Shown here one piece after another: positions 1 through 5,895 of a stretch of DNA of 8,949 nucleotides (positions are counted from its first letter, which is position 1; the number at the start of each line of letters is the position of its first letter). The position numbers and the translations under genes are program-made. A model generated the notes under the pieces. The model saw only the letters and a list, made by a program, of their open reading frames with translations. It ran no database searches and was not told the DNA's origin. This DNA is from SIG673 sp045660565 (GTDB taxonomy: Bacteria > Bacillota > Clostridia > Oscillospirales > CAG-272): contig JAZRDX010000125.1 in the NCBI GenBank assembly GCA_045660565.1, positions 1-8,949 on the forward strand, in the 5' to 3' direction.

Positions 1-83
1 ATCCGTATATGCTCGGAATAGACGAATACGAAAAATGTCTCTCCGAAATTACAGAATGTATAAAGGATATGTTTTCGCTATGA
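1..83 (+). CDS. C-terminal end of a probable low-molecular-weight phosphatase family protein (partial)
   Basis: Only the last 26 complete codons lie in the window, reading PYMLGIDEYEKCLSEI and ending in KDMFSL before a TGA stop at 81-83. The two bases before the first codon are AT, compatible with GAT (Asp). That would give the Asp-Pro-Tyr motif which carries the general-acid aspartate near the C-terminus of low-molecular-weight protein tyrosine/arginine phosphatases, and the following helix (EYEKCLSEITECI) resembles the family's last helix. The stop overlaps the ATG of the next gene (ATGA), pointing to translational coupling. In this tsa/rimI neighbourhood TsaB is the main alternative, but the tail does not resemble the usual TsaB end. 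Frame and stop are seen directly; the family call rests on a short tail and is inference. Confidence 0.5.
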   Translation, partial: PYMLGIDEYEKCLSEITECIKDMFSL

Positions 84-538
84 ACGGTTACACGTTAAGA
101 GCCGCAACCCCCGACGATATTAATGCGATACTTGATATAGAACGCCTCTCTTTTCCTGATCCTTGGACGGAGGGTATGCTCCTTTCGTCAATCTGCGAGG
201 GAATTGATTTCACACTGCTTTTTGACGGAGAAACGCTCATCGGGTATTCGATACTTGACCGTCGCGTGCAGGGGGAGGCGGAGCTACACAATATAGCGGT
301 AACACCGGATTACAGAGGGAAAGGACTTTCGCCTCTGCTTATGGATAAAATGATTTCCGACTGTACCCTTTACGGTGTTTCGGTTATTTTCCTTGAGGTA
401 AGAGCGGGTAACAGCTCCGCGATAGGGCTTTACAAAAAGTACGGCTTTACGGAAATCGGAAAAAGAAAAAATTATTACAAAACTCCCACTGAGGATGCGA
501 TAGTTATGCAACGCCAGGTGGGTAGTAATACAATATAA
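80..538 (+). CDS. rimI: Ribosomal protein S18-alanine N-acetyltransferase RimI
   Basis: A GNAT-fold enzyme of 152 residues that transfers an acetyl group from acetyl-CoA to the N-terminal alanine of ribosomal protein S18 in the cytoplasm; some bacterial homologues act on other N-termini. The acetyl-CoA pyrophosphate loop is R79-G-K-G-L (Arg/Gln-x-x-Gly-x pattern), preceded by strand LHNIAVTPDY (69-78). The RimI hallmark LEVRAGN (105-111) carries Glu106, and LYKKYGF (117-123) carries Tyr118; these match Glu103 and Tyr115 of the Salmonella enzyme. NYY and EDA near the C-terminus are also RimI-like. The frame is open upstream and an ATG at 35 is possible, but the ATG at 80 is preferred: it overlaps the previous stop, follows AAAGGA at 62-67 with 12 bases between, and gives the normal family length. 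tsaD follows after 26 bases, the usual partner order. Confidence 0.93.
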   Translation: MNGYTLRAATPDDINAILDIERLSFPDPWTEGMLLSSICEGIDFTLLFDGETLIGYSILDRRVQGEAELHNIAVTPDYRGKGLSPLLMDKMISDCTLYGVSVIFLEVRAGNSSAIGLYKKYGFTEIGKRKNYYKTPTEDAIVMQRQVGSNTI

Positions 539-564
539 CCTTCAAATAAAGAAAGGATATAAAA

Positions 565-1578
565 ATGCTAATACTCGGCATAGAAAGCTCGTGCGACGAG
601 ACCGCCGCGTCGGTTGCACAGATAACCGAAAACGGCGAAAAGAAGATACTTTCAAACGCCGTTGCTTCACAAATTGCCATACATAGGCTTTACGGCGGAG
701 TCGTCCCCGAAATCGCGGGACGCGCTCACTCCGAGGCAATCTGTCCGATAGTTTCCGAGGCGCTTACCACGGCGGGAGTTACCCTCTCCGATATAGACGT
801 TATAGGAGTAACGTCAAACCCCGGTCTTATCGGAGCGCTTCTCGTTGGAGTAAGCTTTGCAAAATCTCTCGCATTTGCCACGGGTAAGCCGATAGTACCG
901 GTAAACCACATAAAAGGACATATAGCGGCTAACTATTTTTACTACCCGTCGCTTAAGCCGCCGTTCCTCGCGCTTGTCGTTTCGGGAGGGCATACGTCGA
1001 TTATCGAGGTTAAAAGCTACACCGATTTTCAAACGGTAGGCAGAACGAGAGACGATGCGGCAGGAGAGGCTTTTGACAAGGTAGGACGCGTTATGGGACT
1101 TACCTACCCCTGCGGAGCGGAGATGGATAAGCTCGCATCTCTCGGAGACGAGACTGCATTCAAGCTTCCGAGCGCGGCTATCGCAGACGACACGCTTGAC
1201 TTTTCCTTCAGCGGTCTTAAAACCGCGGTGCTTAACACCTTAAACTCAATGGAGCAGAAGGGCGAAAGCTACAAAAGGGAGGACGTAGCGGCGGCATTTA
1301 CCAAGATGTTTACCTCGTCGATATGCAAAAAGCTTGAGCTTGCTATAAGAAAAACCGGCTACAAAACCCTTGCGGTAGCGGGCGGCGTTTCCGCAAACTC
1401 GCATTTAAGAGCCGCTCTTACCGAGCTTTGCAAAAAGACTAAAACCGAGCTTTGTATCCCACCGCTTTCGCTTTGCGGAGACAACGGCGCGATGATTGCC
1501 GCACAGGCGTATTACGAATACCTTGCGGGTAACGTTGCCAGTACCGACCTTAACGCCTCGGCAGTAGGGGTTTGGTAA
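565..1578 (+). CDS. tsaD: tRNA N6-adenosine threonylcarbamoyltransferase TsaD
   Basis: The 337-residue catalytic subunit of the t6A complex (with TsaB and TsaE). It transfers threonylcarbamoyl from threonylcarbamoyl-AMP to A37 of tRNAs reading ANN codons. It has the ASKHA ATPase fold: GIESSCDETAAS (5-16) is the opening phosphate loop, NHIKGH (114-119) supplies metal-binding His115 and His119, then GGHT (141-144), DDAAGEAFDKVGR (163-175), SGLKTAV (216-222), GGVSAN (273-278) and CGDNGAM (304-310), in which Asp306 is the conserved metal-site aspartate. The length is typical and nothing essential is missing. The start is fixed by AAAGGA at 552-557, 7 bases ahead of ATG. The last residues (VGVW) do not resemble the usual C-terminus and are encoded by GTAGGGGTTTG-like sequence that adjoins a repeat unit. 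It follows rimI closely and is probably co-transcribed. Confidence 0.98.
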   Translation: MLILGIESSCDETAASVAQITENGEKKILSNAVASQIAIHRLYGGVVPEIAGRAHSEAICPIVSEALTTAGVTLSDIDVIGVTSNPGLIGALLVGVSFAKSLAFATGKPIVPVNHIKGHIAANYFYYPSLKPPFLALVVSGGHTSIIEVKSYTDFQTVGRTRDDAAGEAFDKVGRVMGLTYPCGAEMDKLASLGDETAFKLPSAAIADDTLDFSFSGLKTAVLNTLNSMEQKGESYKREDVAAAFTKMFTSSICKKLELAIRKTGYKTLAVAGGVSANSHLRAALTELCKKTKTELCIPPLSLCGDNGAMIAAQAYYEYLAGNVASTDLNASAVGVW

Positions 1579-1703
1579 GCAGGCTCGTGCCTGCACCCTT
1601 TCCGCGACGCGTAATTTGTGCAAACACGTCGAGCGTCGCTAAAGCAAGGTTTGGGAGAAAATTTAGCGGTTATTGGTAGGGAACGGCGCGGTTTTGAAAC
1701 TAC
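1579..1703 (+). repeat. Intergenic palindromic repeat unit A
   Basis: A composite palindromic element beginning at the base after the tsaD stop. It contains: hairpin GCAGGC-TCGT-GCCTGC (1579-1594); a stem GCGACG (1604-1609) with CGTCGC (1634-1639) enclosing TTTGTGCAAACAC; a tail CTAAAGCAAGGTTTG onward; and GGTAGGG (1675-1681), followed by a weaker palindrome GTTTTGAAAC (1691-1700). The same order of parts recurs at 5896-6016. No T-run follows the hairpins, so they do not look like intrinsic terminators. A role in mRNA 3'-end stability, or an origin as a non-autonomous mobile repeat, is inference. Confidence 0.75.
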
Positions 1704-1789
1704 ACTTCTTCCCGCAATCATTCACTTAACTCGCGCAAAAATAAAAACAAAAATAAAAAAATACATATAAAAGAAAGGCAGACAAGAAA

Positions 1790-2962
1790 ATGATAGGAAA
1801 CTACGAAGAACAAATCAAAGCAGCTAAGGAGAAATTTGAGGCGGTTCTCCGCTCTCAGCTCGAAAGAAACGAGAAGATTAACGCCGACAAGGAGGACACC
1901 GATTTCGCGTCTCTCGACAAAATCGTAATCGGTATCTGCGGCGGAGACGGCATTGGCCCGATCATCACCGATTCCGCTAAAACCGTTCTCGAATACATGC
2001 TTAAGGACGAAATCGCTTCCGGCAAGGTTGAATTTAAGATCATCGACGGTCTTACCATCGAAAACAGAGTAGCTCATATGCAGGCTATACCCGATGACGT
2101 TATGGAGGAGCTTAAGGCTTGCCACGTTATCCTCAAAGGCCCCACCACCACTCCGAAAAAGGGAGATCCGTGGCCGAACATCGAAAGCGCAAACGTTGCA
2201 ATGAGAAAGGCTCTTGACCTTTTCGCAAACGTTCGCCCCGTAAGAGTTCCCGAGGAGGGCATCGACTGGACCTTCTTCCGTGAAAACACCGAGGGAAGCT
2301 ACGCTGTAGGTTCTCAGGGAGTTGCGGTAACCGACCAGCTTTCCGTTGACTTCTGCGTAACCACCACCGAGGGCTCCGAGCGTATCGCACGTGCCGCTTA
2401 CGAGTACGCAAGAAAGAACCATAAGGAAAGAGTTTCCATCATTACCAAGGCAAACATAATCAAGGCGACCGACGGTAAGTTCCTTGACCTCTGCCAGAAG
2501 ATAGGTAAGGAATACCCCGAAATCGAAACCGACGACTGGTTTATCGACATCACCACCGCAAAGCTTATCGACAAGAAGCGCCGTACCGCATTCAAGGTAT
2601 TCGTTCTCCCGAACCTCTACGGCGATATAATCACCGACGAGGCGGCTGAGTTCCAGGGCGGCGTAGGAACCGCAGGCTCGGCTAACATCGGTCATAAGTA
2701 CGCGATGTTCGAGGCTATCCACGGCTCCGCTCCGAGAATGATAACCGAGGGCAGAGGCAAGTACGCCGATCCCTGCTCTATGCTCCGCGCAACCGTAATG
2801 CTCCTTTCTCACATCGGATATCAGAAGGAAGCGGACGCTCTTGAAAAGGCTCTCGACATCTGTATGTTTACCGAGAAGAAGCTGGTTATCACCGGCCGCG
2901 ACACGGGTGCAACCTGCGAGGAGTTCTCGAATTACGTAACCGAAACGCTTAAAAGCCTCTAA
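1790..2962 (+). CDS. icd: Isocitrate/isopropylmalate dehydrogenase family protein, probably isocitrate dehydrogenase
   Basis: A 390-residue beta-decarboxylating dehydrogenase, predicted to oxidise isocitrate to 2-oxoglutarate with NAD(P) and a divalent metal, feeding glutamate synthesis in an anaerobe with a branched TCA pathway. GDGIGP is at 52-57. The substrate loop SANVAMR (133-139) supplies Ser133, Asn135 and Arg139, followed by RPVR (149-152), FREN (163-166), Tyr171 in EGSY, Lys220 in ITKANI, Asp253, and metal ligands Asp279 and Asp283 in GDIITDEAA. The Ser/Asn/Arg set favours isocitrate over isopropylmalate or tartrate. The coenzyme loop HGSAPRM (311-317) has Arg-Met where NADP enzymes have Lys-Tyr and NAD enzymes Asp-Ile, so cofactor choice is open. 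About 43 charged residues precede the core. AGAAAGG at 1772-1778 is the likely ribosome site, 11 bases from ATG. ATC and AAG dominate its Ile/Lys codons, unlike its neighbours, suggesting high expression. No citrate synthase or aconitase is adjacent. Confidence 0.85.
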   Translation: MIGNYEEQIKAAKEKFEAVLRSQLERNEKINADKEDTDFASLDKIVIGICGGDGIGPIITDSAKTVLEYMLKDEIASGKVEFKIIDGLTIENRVAHMQAIPDDVMEELKACHVILKGPTTTPKKGDPWPNIESANVAMRKALDLFANVRPVRVPEEGIDWTFFRENTEGSYAVGSQGVAVTDQLSVDFCVTTTEGSERIARAAYEYARKNHKERVSIITKANIIKATDGKFLDLCQKIGKEYPEIETDDWFIDITTAKLIDKKRRTAFKVFVLPNLYGDIITDEAAEFQGGVGTAGSANIGHKYAMFEAIHGSAPRMITEGRGKYADPCSMLRATVMLLSHIGYQKEADALEKALDICMFTEKKLVITGRDTGATCEEFSNYVTETLKSL

Positions 2963-2966
2963 TCGT

Positions 2967-3020
2967 GCAGGTGGGTGCCTGCTGTCGCTAAGTCAAGGTT
3001 TTGCGAAACCGGATAAATTT
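2967..3020 (+). repeat. Intergenic palindromic repeat unit B1 (deletion form of unit A)
   Basis: Starts 4 bases after the icd stop with hairpin GCAGGT-GGGT-GCCTGC (2967-2982; one T-G pair). It runs directly into TGTCGCTAAGTCAAGGTTTTG, which aligns with the tail of unit A (CGTCGCTAAAGCAAGGTTTG). The GCGACG arm and inner palindrome present in unit A are absent, as if about 38 bases were deleted between hairpin and tail. No T-run follows the hairpin. Confidence 0.65.
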
Positions 3021-3026
3021 AATTTA

Positions 3027-3042
3027 AAACAAAATGTTGTTT
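3027..3042. promoter_or_regulatory. 16-base inverted repeat upstream of the rex-like gene
   Basis: AAACAA-AATG-TTGTTT is a perfect 6-4-6 inverted repeat centred about 90 bases before the ATG of the Rex-like gene, in an AT-rich stretch between two GC-rich palindromes. It could be an operator. Its half-site polarity is opposite to the classical Rex box (TTGT...ACAA), so self-binding by the Rex-like protein cannot be claimed. No clear -35/-10 pair was found beside it. Confidence 0.25.
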
Positions 3043-3052
3043 CACGGCTACT

Positions 3053-3102
3053 TGCCAGCGGGGGCTCCCCGCCGACTATAACCGTGCAGGCGGTTGCCTG
3101 CC
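3053..3102 (-). repeat. Intergenic palindromic repeat fragment B2 (inverted relative to 6017-6052)
   Basis: Two hairpins, GCGGGG-GCT-CCCCGC (3058-3072) and GCAGGC-GGTT-GCCTGC (3086-3101). Read together they match the reverse complement of 6017-6052, where the same GCGGGG hairpin adjoins GGCGGTTGCCTGCC, apart from about 13 extra bases between the modules here. It ends 8 bases before the ribosome binding site (GAAAGG, 3111-3116) of the Rex-like gene, so the second hairpin lies in that gene's probable leader. Confidence 0.7.
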
Positions 3103-3124
3103 CCGCAAATGAAAGGTCTCTCTT

Positions 3125-3718
3125 ATGACTAAGGAAAACTCAACCCTCTCCCCCGCTCTTCTGCGCCGTCTGCCCGTTTATTTCCGTACCCTTATACGGA
3201 TATACGGCGGCGGTAAGCAGCGCGTAAGCTCCGAGGAGCTTGCCTACGAAATGAAGCTTGCGCCCTCGCAGGTCAGAGCGGATATAAAAGCTCTCGGCTG
3301 CGTCGGTCAGAGAAGCTACGGCTACTCGGTATCGGCTCTTTATAAAACGATAGGAGACATCTTACAGCTCTCCGACAAATACAGCGCCGTTATCGTAGGA
3401 AACGCTCCTATTGCCGAGACTGTCAAAAGCTCTTCCGTCTTTTCGGTCAGAGGAATAAAGTCCGTCGGTTTTTTAAAGGGAGACTTTTCACCTCTCGCTC
3501 TTAAGCAGCTGTGCGATGAAAAGCACCCCGATATAGTAATAATCGCGTCGGACGGGGAAAGTGCGGGTGAGATTTTAACCGCTGTGGAAGGCTTAAGCGC
3601 ACCCGTAGGCGAGATTTGGAATTTTTCGGACACGGACCTATACAGCGAAAAAATAAAGATAAAAAACATACACGTATCCGATCTTCTTATGCTTTTATGC
3701 TACGAAATCGGAAAATAA
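3125..3718 (+). CDS. rex: Rex-family redox-sensing transcriptional repressor, divergent Rossmann domain
   Basis: A 197-residue DNA-binding protein. Residues 9-80 are the Rex winged-helix domain: PALLRRLPVYFRTL (10-23), VSSEELA (34-40), QVRADIKALGCVG (49-61) and GYSVSALYKTI (66-76) match the family closely. Classical Rex senses NADH/NAD+ through a C-terminal Rossmann fold and represses fermentation and NADH-reoxidation genes. Here the domain is present in outline (AVIVG at 88-92; IWNF at 164-167 for the usual ILNF; SDLLMLLCYEI at 185-195 for the last swapped helix). The glycine loop GxGxxG, however, is replaced by GNAPIA (92-97), and the acidic residue after strand 2 (usually FD) is replaced by FLKGD. 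The protein is also slightly short. DNA binding looks intact; NAD(H) sensing is doubtful. Start ATG is 8 bases after GAAAGG (3111-3116). A DnaD-type gene follows after 68 bases. Confidence 0.82.
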   Translation: MTKENSTLSPALLRRLPVYFRTLIRIYGGGKQRVSSEELAYEMKLAPSQVRADIKALGCVGQRSYGYSVSALYKTIGDILQLSDKYSAVIVGNAPIAETVKSSSVFSVRGIKSVGFLKGDFSPLALKQLCDEKHPDIVIIASDGESAGEILTAVEGLSAPVGEIWNFSDTDLYSEKIKIKNIHVSDLLMLLCYEIGK

Positions 3719-3722
3719 TCAC

Positions 3723-3766
3723 TGCTCGGAGCTTGCTTTAAGATGCGTAGATATGCAAACCGAGCA
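3723..3766 (+). promoter_or_regulatory. Long hairpin in the leader of the DnaD-type gene
   Basis: TGCTCGG (3723-3729) pairs with CCGAGCA (3760-3766), a perfect 7-base-pair stem. Inside it TTGC (3733-3736) pairs with GCAA (3755-3758) around an 18-base loop. The structure fills most of the 68-base gap between rex and the DnaD-type gene and ends 3 bases before that gene's AAAGGAA (3770-3776). It could modulate processing or translation of the downstream gene; there is no T-run, so it is not an intrinsic terminator. It has the same outer-stem plus inner-stem layout as the GCGACG repeats but a different sequence. Confidence 0.45.
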
Positions 3767-3786
3767 ACCAAAGGAATTTTTAAAAC

Positions 3787-4887
3787 ATGGCAGAAAAACT
3801 ATTTACTGTAAATTACGGAAAAGGCGTTACCGTCTTTCCCGAAAAGGCTCTTGATAAAATAATAAGCGGAGACGTTTCTCTTGCCGAGATAAAAACGCTT
3901 TCACTGATTTTAACGCGTAGCGGCGCTATAACAACCGATGAGCTCGCTTCTCTCTCGGGGCTTTCTCCACAGGATGTGGAAAGCGCGATAGCGTTCTGGC
4001 GCGGCGCGGGGATTATTTCTTTAAAGGAAGGAAAGACAAAAGGCTCTTTCGATATTAAAAGCCCTGCCGTTTCCCCGTCAGAGTCTGACAAATCCGCAAG
4101 CGAGGTCTTGAACGAACCCGCCTCAGAAAAAGCCGAAACGACAAAGGAATCCATCGGCACGACACCGCCGAAAAAGGCTCTGCTTTCTGCCGAAATGCCG
4201 AAGTACAGCGGAGAGGAAATTTCCGCTCTGCTTGACAAGGACGGCGGAAGGCTTAAGTCTATGGTTGACGAATGTCAGCAGCTTATCGGTCATATATTTA
4301 ACCCCCGCGAGACGGAAACGCTTGTCGGCATCTGCGATTGGCTCGGGGTTGACAGTGATTTTGTTATAACGTTAACCGCATATTATACCCGTAAAAAACC
4401 GGGCTGCAAGGTGGGTTACATACAAAGAGCGGCTCTTGACCTTGTAAATTCCGGAGTTGACACAATAGCTCTGCTTGACGAATATCTAAAGCAGATGGAG
4501 CTTTACGACGGACTTGCGGGCAAGCTTCGCTCCTGGCTCGGAATAGGCGAACGCGCCTACACCAAAAAGGAAAACGCGACCATTAATCACTGGATACGCG
4601 ATCTCGGCTACGGTGAAGAGCTGGTAAAATACGCTTACGATATAACGGTTGAGCACAAGACCGTGTTTAAGTTTGATTACGCCAACGCGATACTTGAAAA
4701 TTGGTATAAGGACGGCGTAAAGGACCTTGACGGAGCGGTAGCACGCGAGGAAGCGTTCAAAAAGGAAAAAGCGGCTGAAAAAGAAAATACCGCCGAAAAG
4801 AGCAGCAGCTTTAACACCGACGAGTTTTTTAATCTCGCATTAAAACGCAGCTATGAAAAAATGGCGGGCGCAAAGAACGAAAAATAA
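3787..4887 (+). CDS. DnaD-domain primosome protein (DnaB/DnaD-like helicase-loading factor)
   Basis: A 366-residue protein resembling the Gram-positive initiation proteins DnaB and DnaD, which remodel origin DNA and help the DnaI/DnaC-type loader place the replicative helicase. Residues 1-82 form a winged helix-like domain (ITTDELASLSGLSPQDVESAI, then FWRGAGIISL). Residues about 85-138 are a Ser/Pro/Glu/Lys-rich linker. Two DnaD-type helical domains follow: about 140-236, with W185, YYTRK and YIQRAALDLVNSG (211-223), and about 242-318, ending in YANAILENWYKDGV (298-311), the YxxxILxxW signature. The tail (320-366) is highly charged. Winged helix plus two tandem C-terminal repeats recalls B. 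subtilis DnaB more than single-repeat DnaD. AAAGGAA at 3770-3776 precedes ATG by 10 bases. The helicase-loader gene begins 23 bases downstream, so they are probably co-translated partners. Confidence 0.85.
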   Translation: MAEKLFTVNYGKGVTVFPEKALDKIISGDVSLAEIKTLSLILTRSGAITTDELASLSGLSPQDVESAIAFWRGAGIISLKEGKTKGSFDIKSPAVSPSESDKSASEVLNEPASEKAETTKESIGTTPPKKALLSAEMPKYSGEEISALLDKDGGRLKSMVDECQQLIGHIFNPRETETLVGICDWLGVDSDFVITLTAYYTRKKPGCKVGYIQRAALDLVNSGVDTIALLDEYLKQMELYDGLAGKLRSWLGIGERAYTKKENATINHWIRDLGYGEELVKYAYDITVEHKTVFKFDYANAILENWYKDGVKDLDGAVAREEAFKKEKAAEKENTAEKSSSFNTDEFFNLALKRSYEKMAGAKNEK

Positions 4888-4893
4888 ATCAGC

Positions 4894-4899
4894 AGGAGG
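4894..4899 (+). promoter_or_regulatory. Ribosome binding site that sets the helicase-loader start
   Basis: A perfect AGGAGG followed by TGA lies 11 bases ahead of ATG 4911. The in-frame GTG at 4899 overlaps this Shine-Dalgarno sequence and so cannot be served by it, which decides for ATG 4911. Confidence 0.8.
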
Positions 4900-4910
4900 T
4901 GAGACACGGT

Positions 4911-5888
4911 ATGGCATACAGTGATGAAAGCTTCAGAAAGGCAAAGAACGTAATAACGGACAGAAAGGTAAAGGCTGACGCGGAAGCGGACAAAAGACTG
5001 CGTGAGGTTCATTTAAGATCACCCGAAATAAGAGAAATCGACCTTACGTTTCCGAAAATCGGTCAGAAAATAGTTGAAGCGGTAATGCTCGGAAAATCAA
5101 AGGACGAGACTAACGCTATCCTAAGCGAGATAAGGGCGGAAAGCGACGCGCTCACGCTTAAAAGAGCTGAGGAAATGGCAAAGCTCGGTTATCCCGAGGA
5201 CTATACAAGTCCTAAATACTTCTGCGAAAAGTGCAATGACACCGGATACAGCGGAATCAATATGTGTTCGTGCTTAAAGCGAGAGCTGACCAAGATAGGA
5301 TACGAAAACTCGGGACTCGGCGCTCTGCTTTCAAAACAGTGTTTTGATAACTTTTCTCTTAAGTATTACGACGGCGACGACAGGGTTATAATGGAACAGA
5401 ACCTCGGCATCTGCAAAAACTACGCAGAAAGCTTTGGCGAAGGCTCCGAATCCCTGCTCTTAATGGGCAATACGGGGCTTGGTAAAACCCATCTTTCCAC
5501 GTCGGTAGCGGCAGGGGTTATAGAAAAAGGCTTTGACGTCATTTACGAAACCTCGCACAACCTTATCTCGGTTTTCTCCGCGGAGCAGTTCGGCAGACCT
5601 CTGCCTACCGCCAACGTAACGAGAACGAGCGAGCGTTATTTTAACTGCGACCTTCTTATAATCGACGACTTCGGAACCGAGACTGCAAATCAGTTCAGCG
5701 TCTCCTGCTTCTATAATTTAATTAATACGAGAGTAAACAAGGGGCTTCCCATAATAATAAACACCAATCTTACTCAGGAAAATATCAAGATAAAATATTC
5801 CGACAGAATAGCATCAAGGCTTTTCGGTGAATTTATCGTTCTCTCTTTCCCGGGAAAAGATATAAGAATGCAAAAGCTTATGGAATAG
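4911..5888 (+). CDS. AAA+ ATP-binding protein, DnaC/DnaI-type helicase loader
   Basis: A 325-residue AAA+ ATPase predicted to bind the replicative helicase and load it on DNA. The N-terminal half is helical, with a cysteine cluster FCEKCNDTG...MCSC (Cys105, Cys108, Cys119, Cys121) that fits a zinc-binding module of the kind found ahead of the ATPase in DnaI-like loaders. The ATPase core has Walker A GNTGLGKT (186-193), Walker B LLIIDDF (248-254), sensor-1 INTN (283-286) and the arginine-containing segment SDRIASRLFG (297-306) typical of DnaC/IstB-type proteins. IstB transposition helpers share this ATPase, but no transposase is adjacent and the DnaD-type neighbour argues for replication. The start is ATG 4911 after AGGAGG, not the GTG at 4899. 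The gene's stop is followed after 7 bases by a palindromic repeat unit. Confidence 0.87.
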   Translation: MAYSDESFRKAKNVITDRKVKADAEADKRLREVHLRSPEIREIDLTFPKIGQKIVEAVMLGKSKDETNAILSEIRAESDALTLKRAEEMAKLGYPEDYTSPKYFCEKCNDTGYSGINMCSCLKRELTKIGYENSGLGALLSKQCFDNFSLKYYDGDDRVIMEQNLGICKNYAESFGEGSESLLLMGNTGLGKTHLSTSVAAGVIEKGFDVIYETSHNLISVFSAEQFGRPLPTANVTRTSERYFNCDLLIIDDFGTETANQFSVSCFYNLINTRVNKGLPIIINTNLTQENIKIKYSDRIASRLFGEFIVLSFPGKDIRMQKLME

Positions 5889-5895
5889 TCAGGCG

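Noticed and set aside
35..79. An upstream ATG for rimI at 35.
   Set aside because: It would add 15 non-conserved residues inside the upstream gene; the ATGA overlap and family length favour 80.
1718..2812. A 364-residue open frame on the minus strand across icd.
   Set aside because: It lies entirely opposite a well-supported conserved gene whose codon bias removes antisense stops. Its translation has no recognisable motif and ends in Phe/Leu-rich low complexity from the A-rich leader.
1579..3102. The post-stop hairpins as rho-independent terminators.
   Set aside because: No T-run follows any of them; the only strong intrinsic terminator is at 7287-7353.
4911..5888. The AAA+ protein as an IstB transposition helper.
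   Set aside because: No IstA transposase or insertion-sequence ends are nearby, while a DnaD-type gene is directly upstream and a cysteine cluster of loader type is present.
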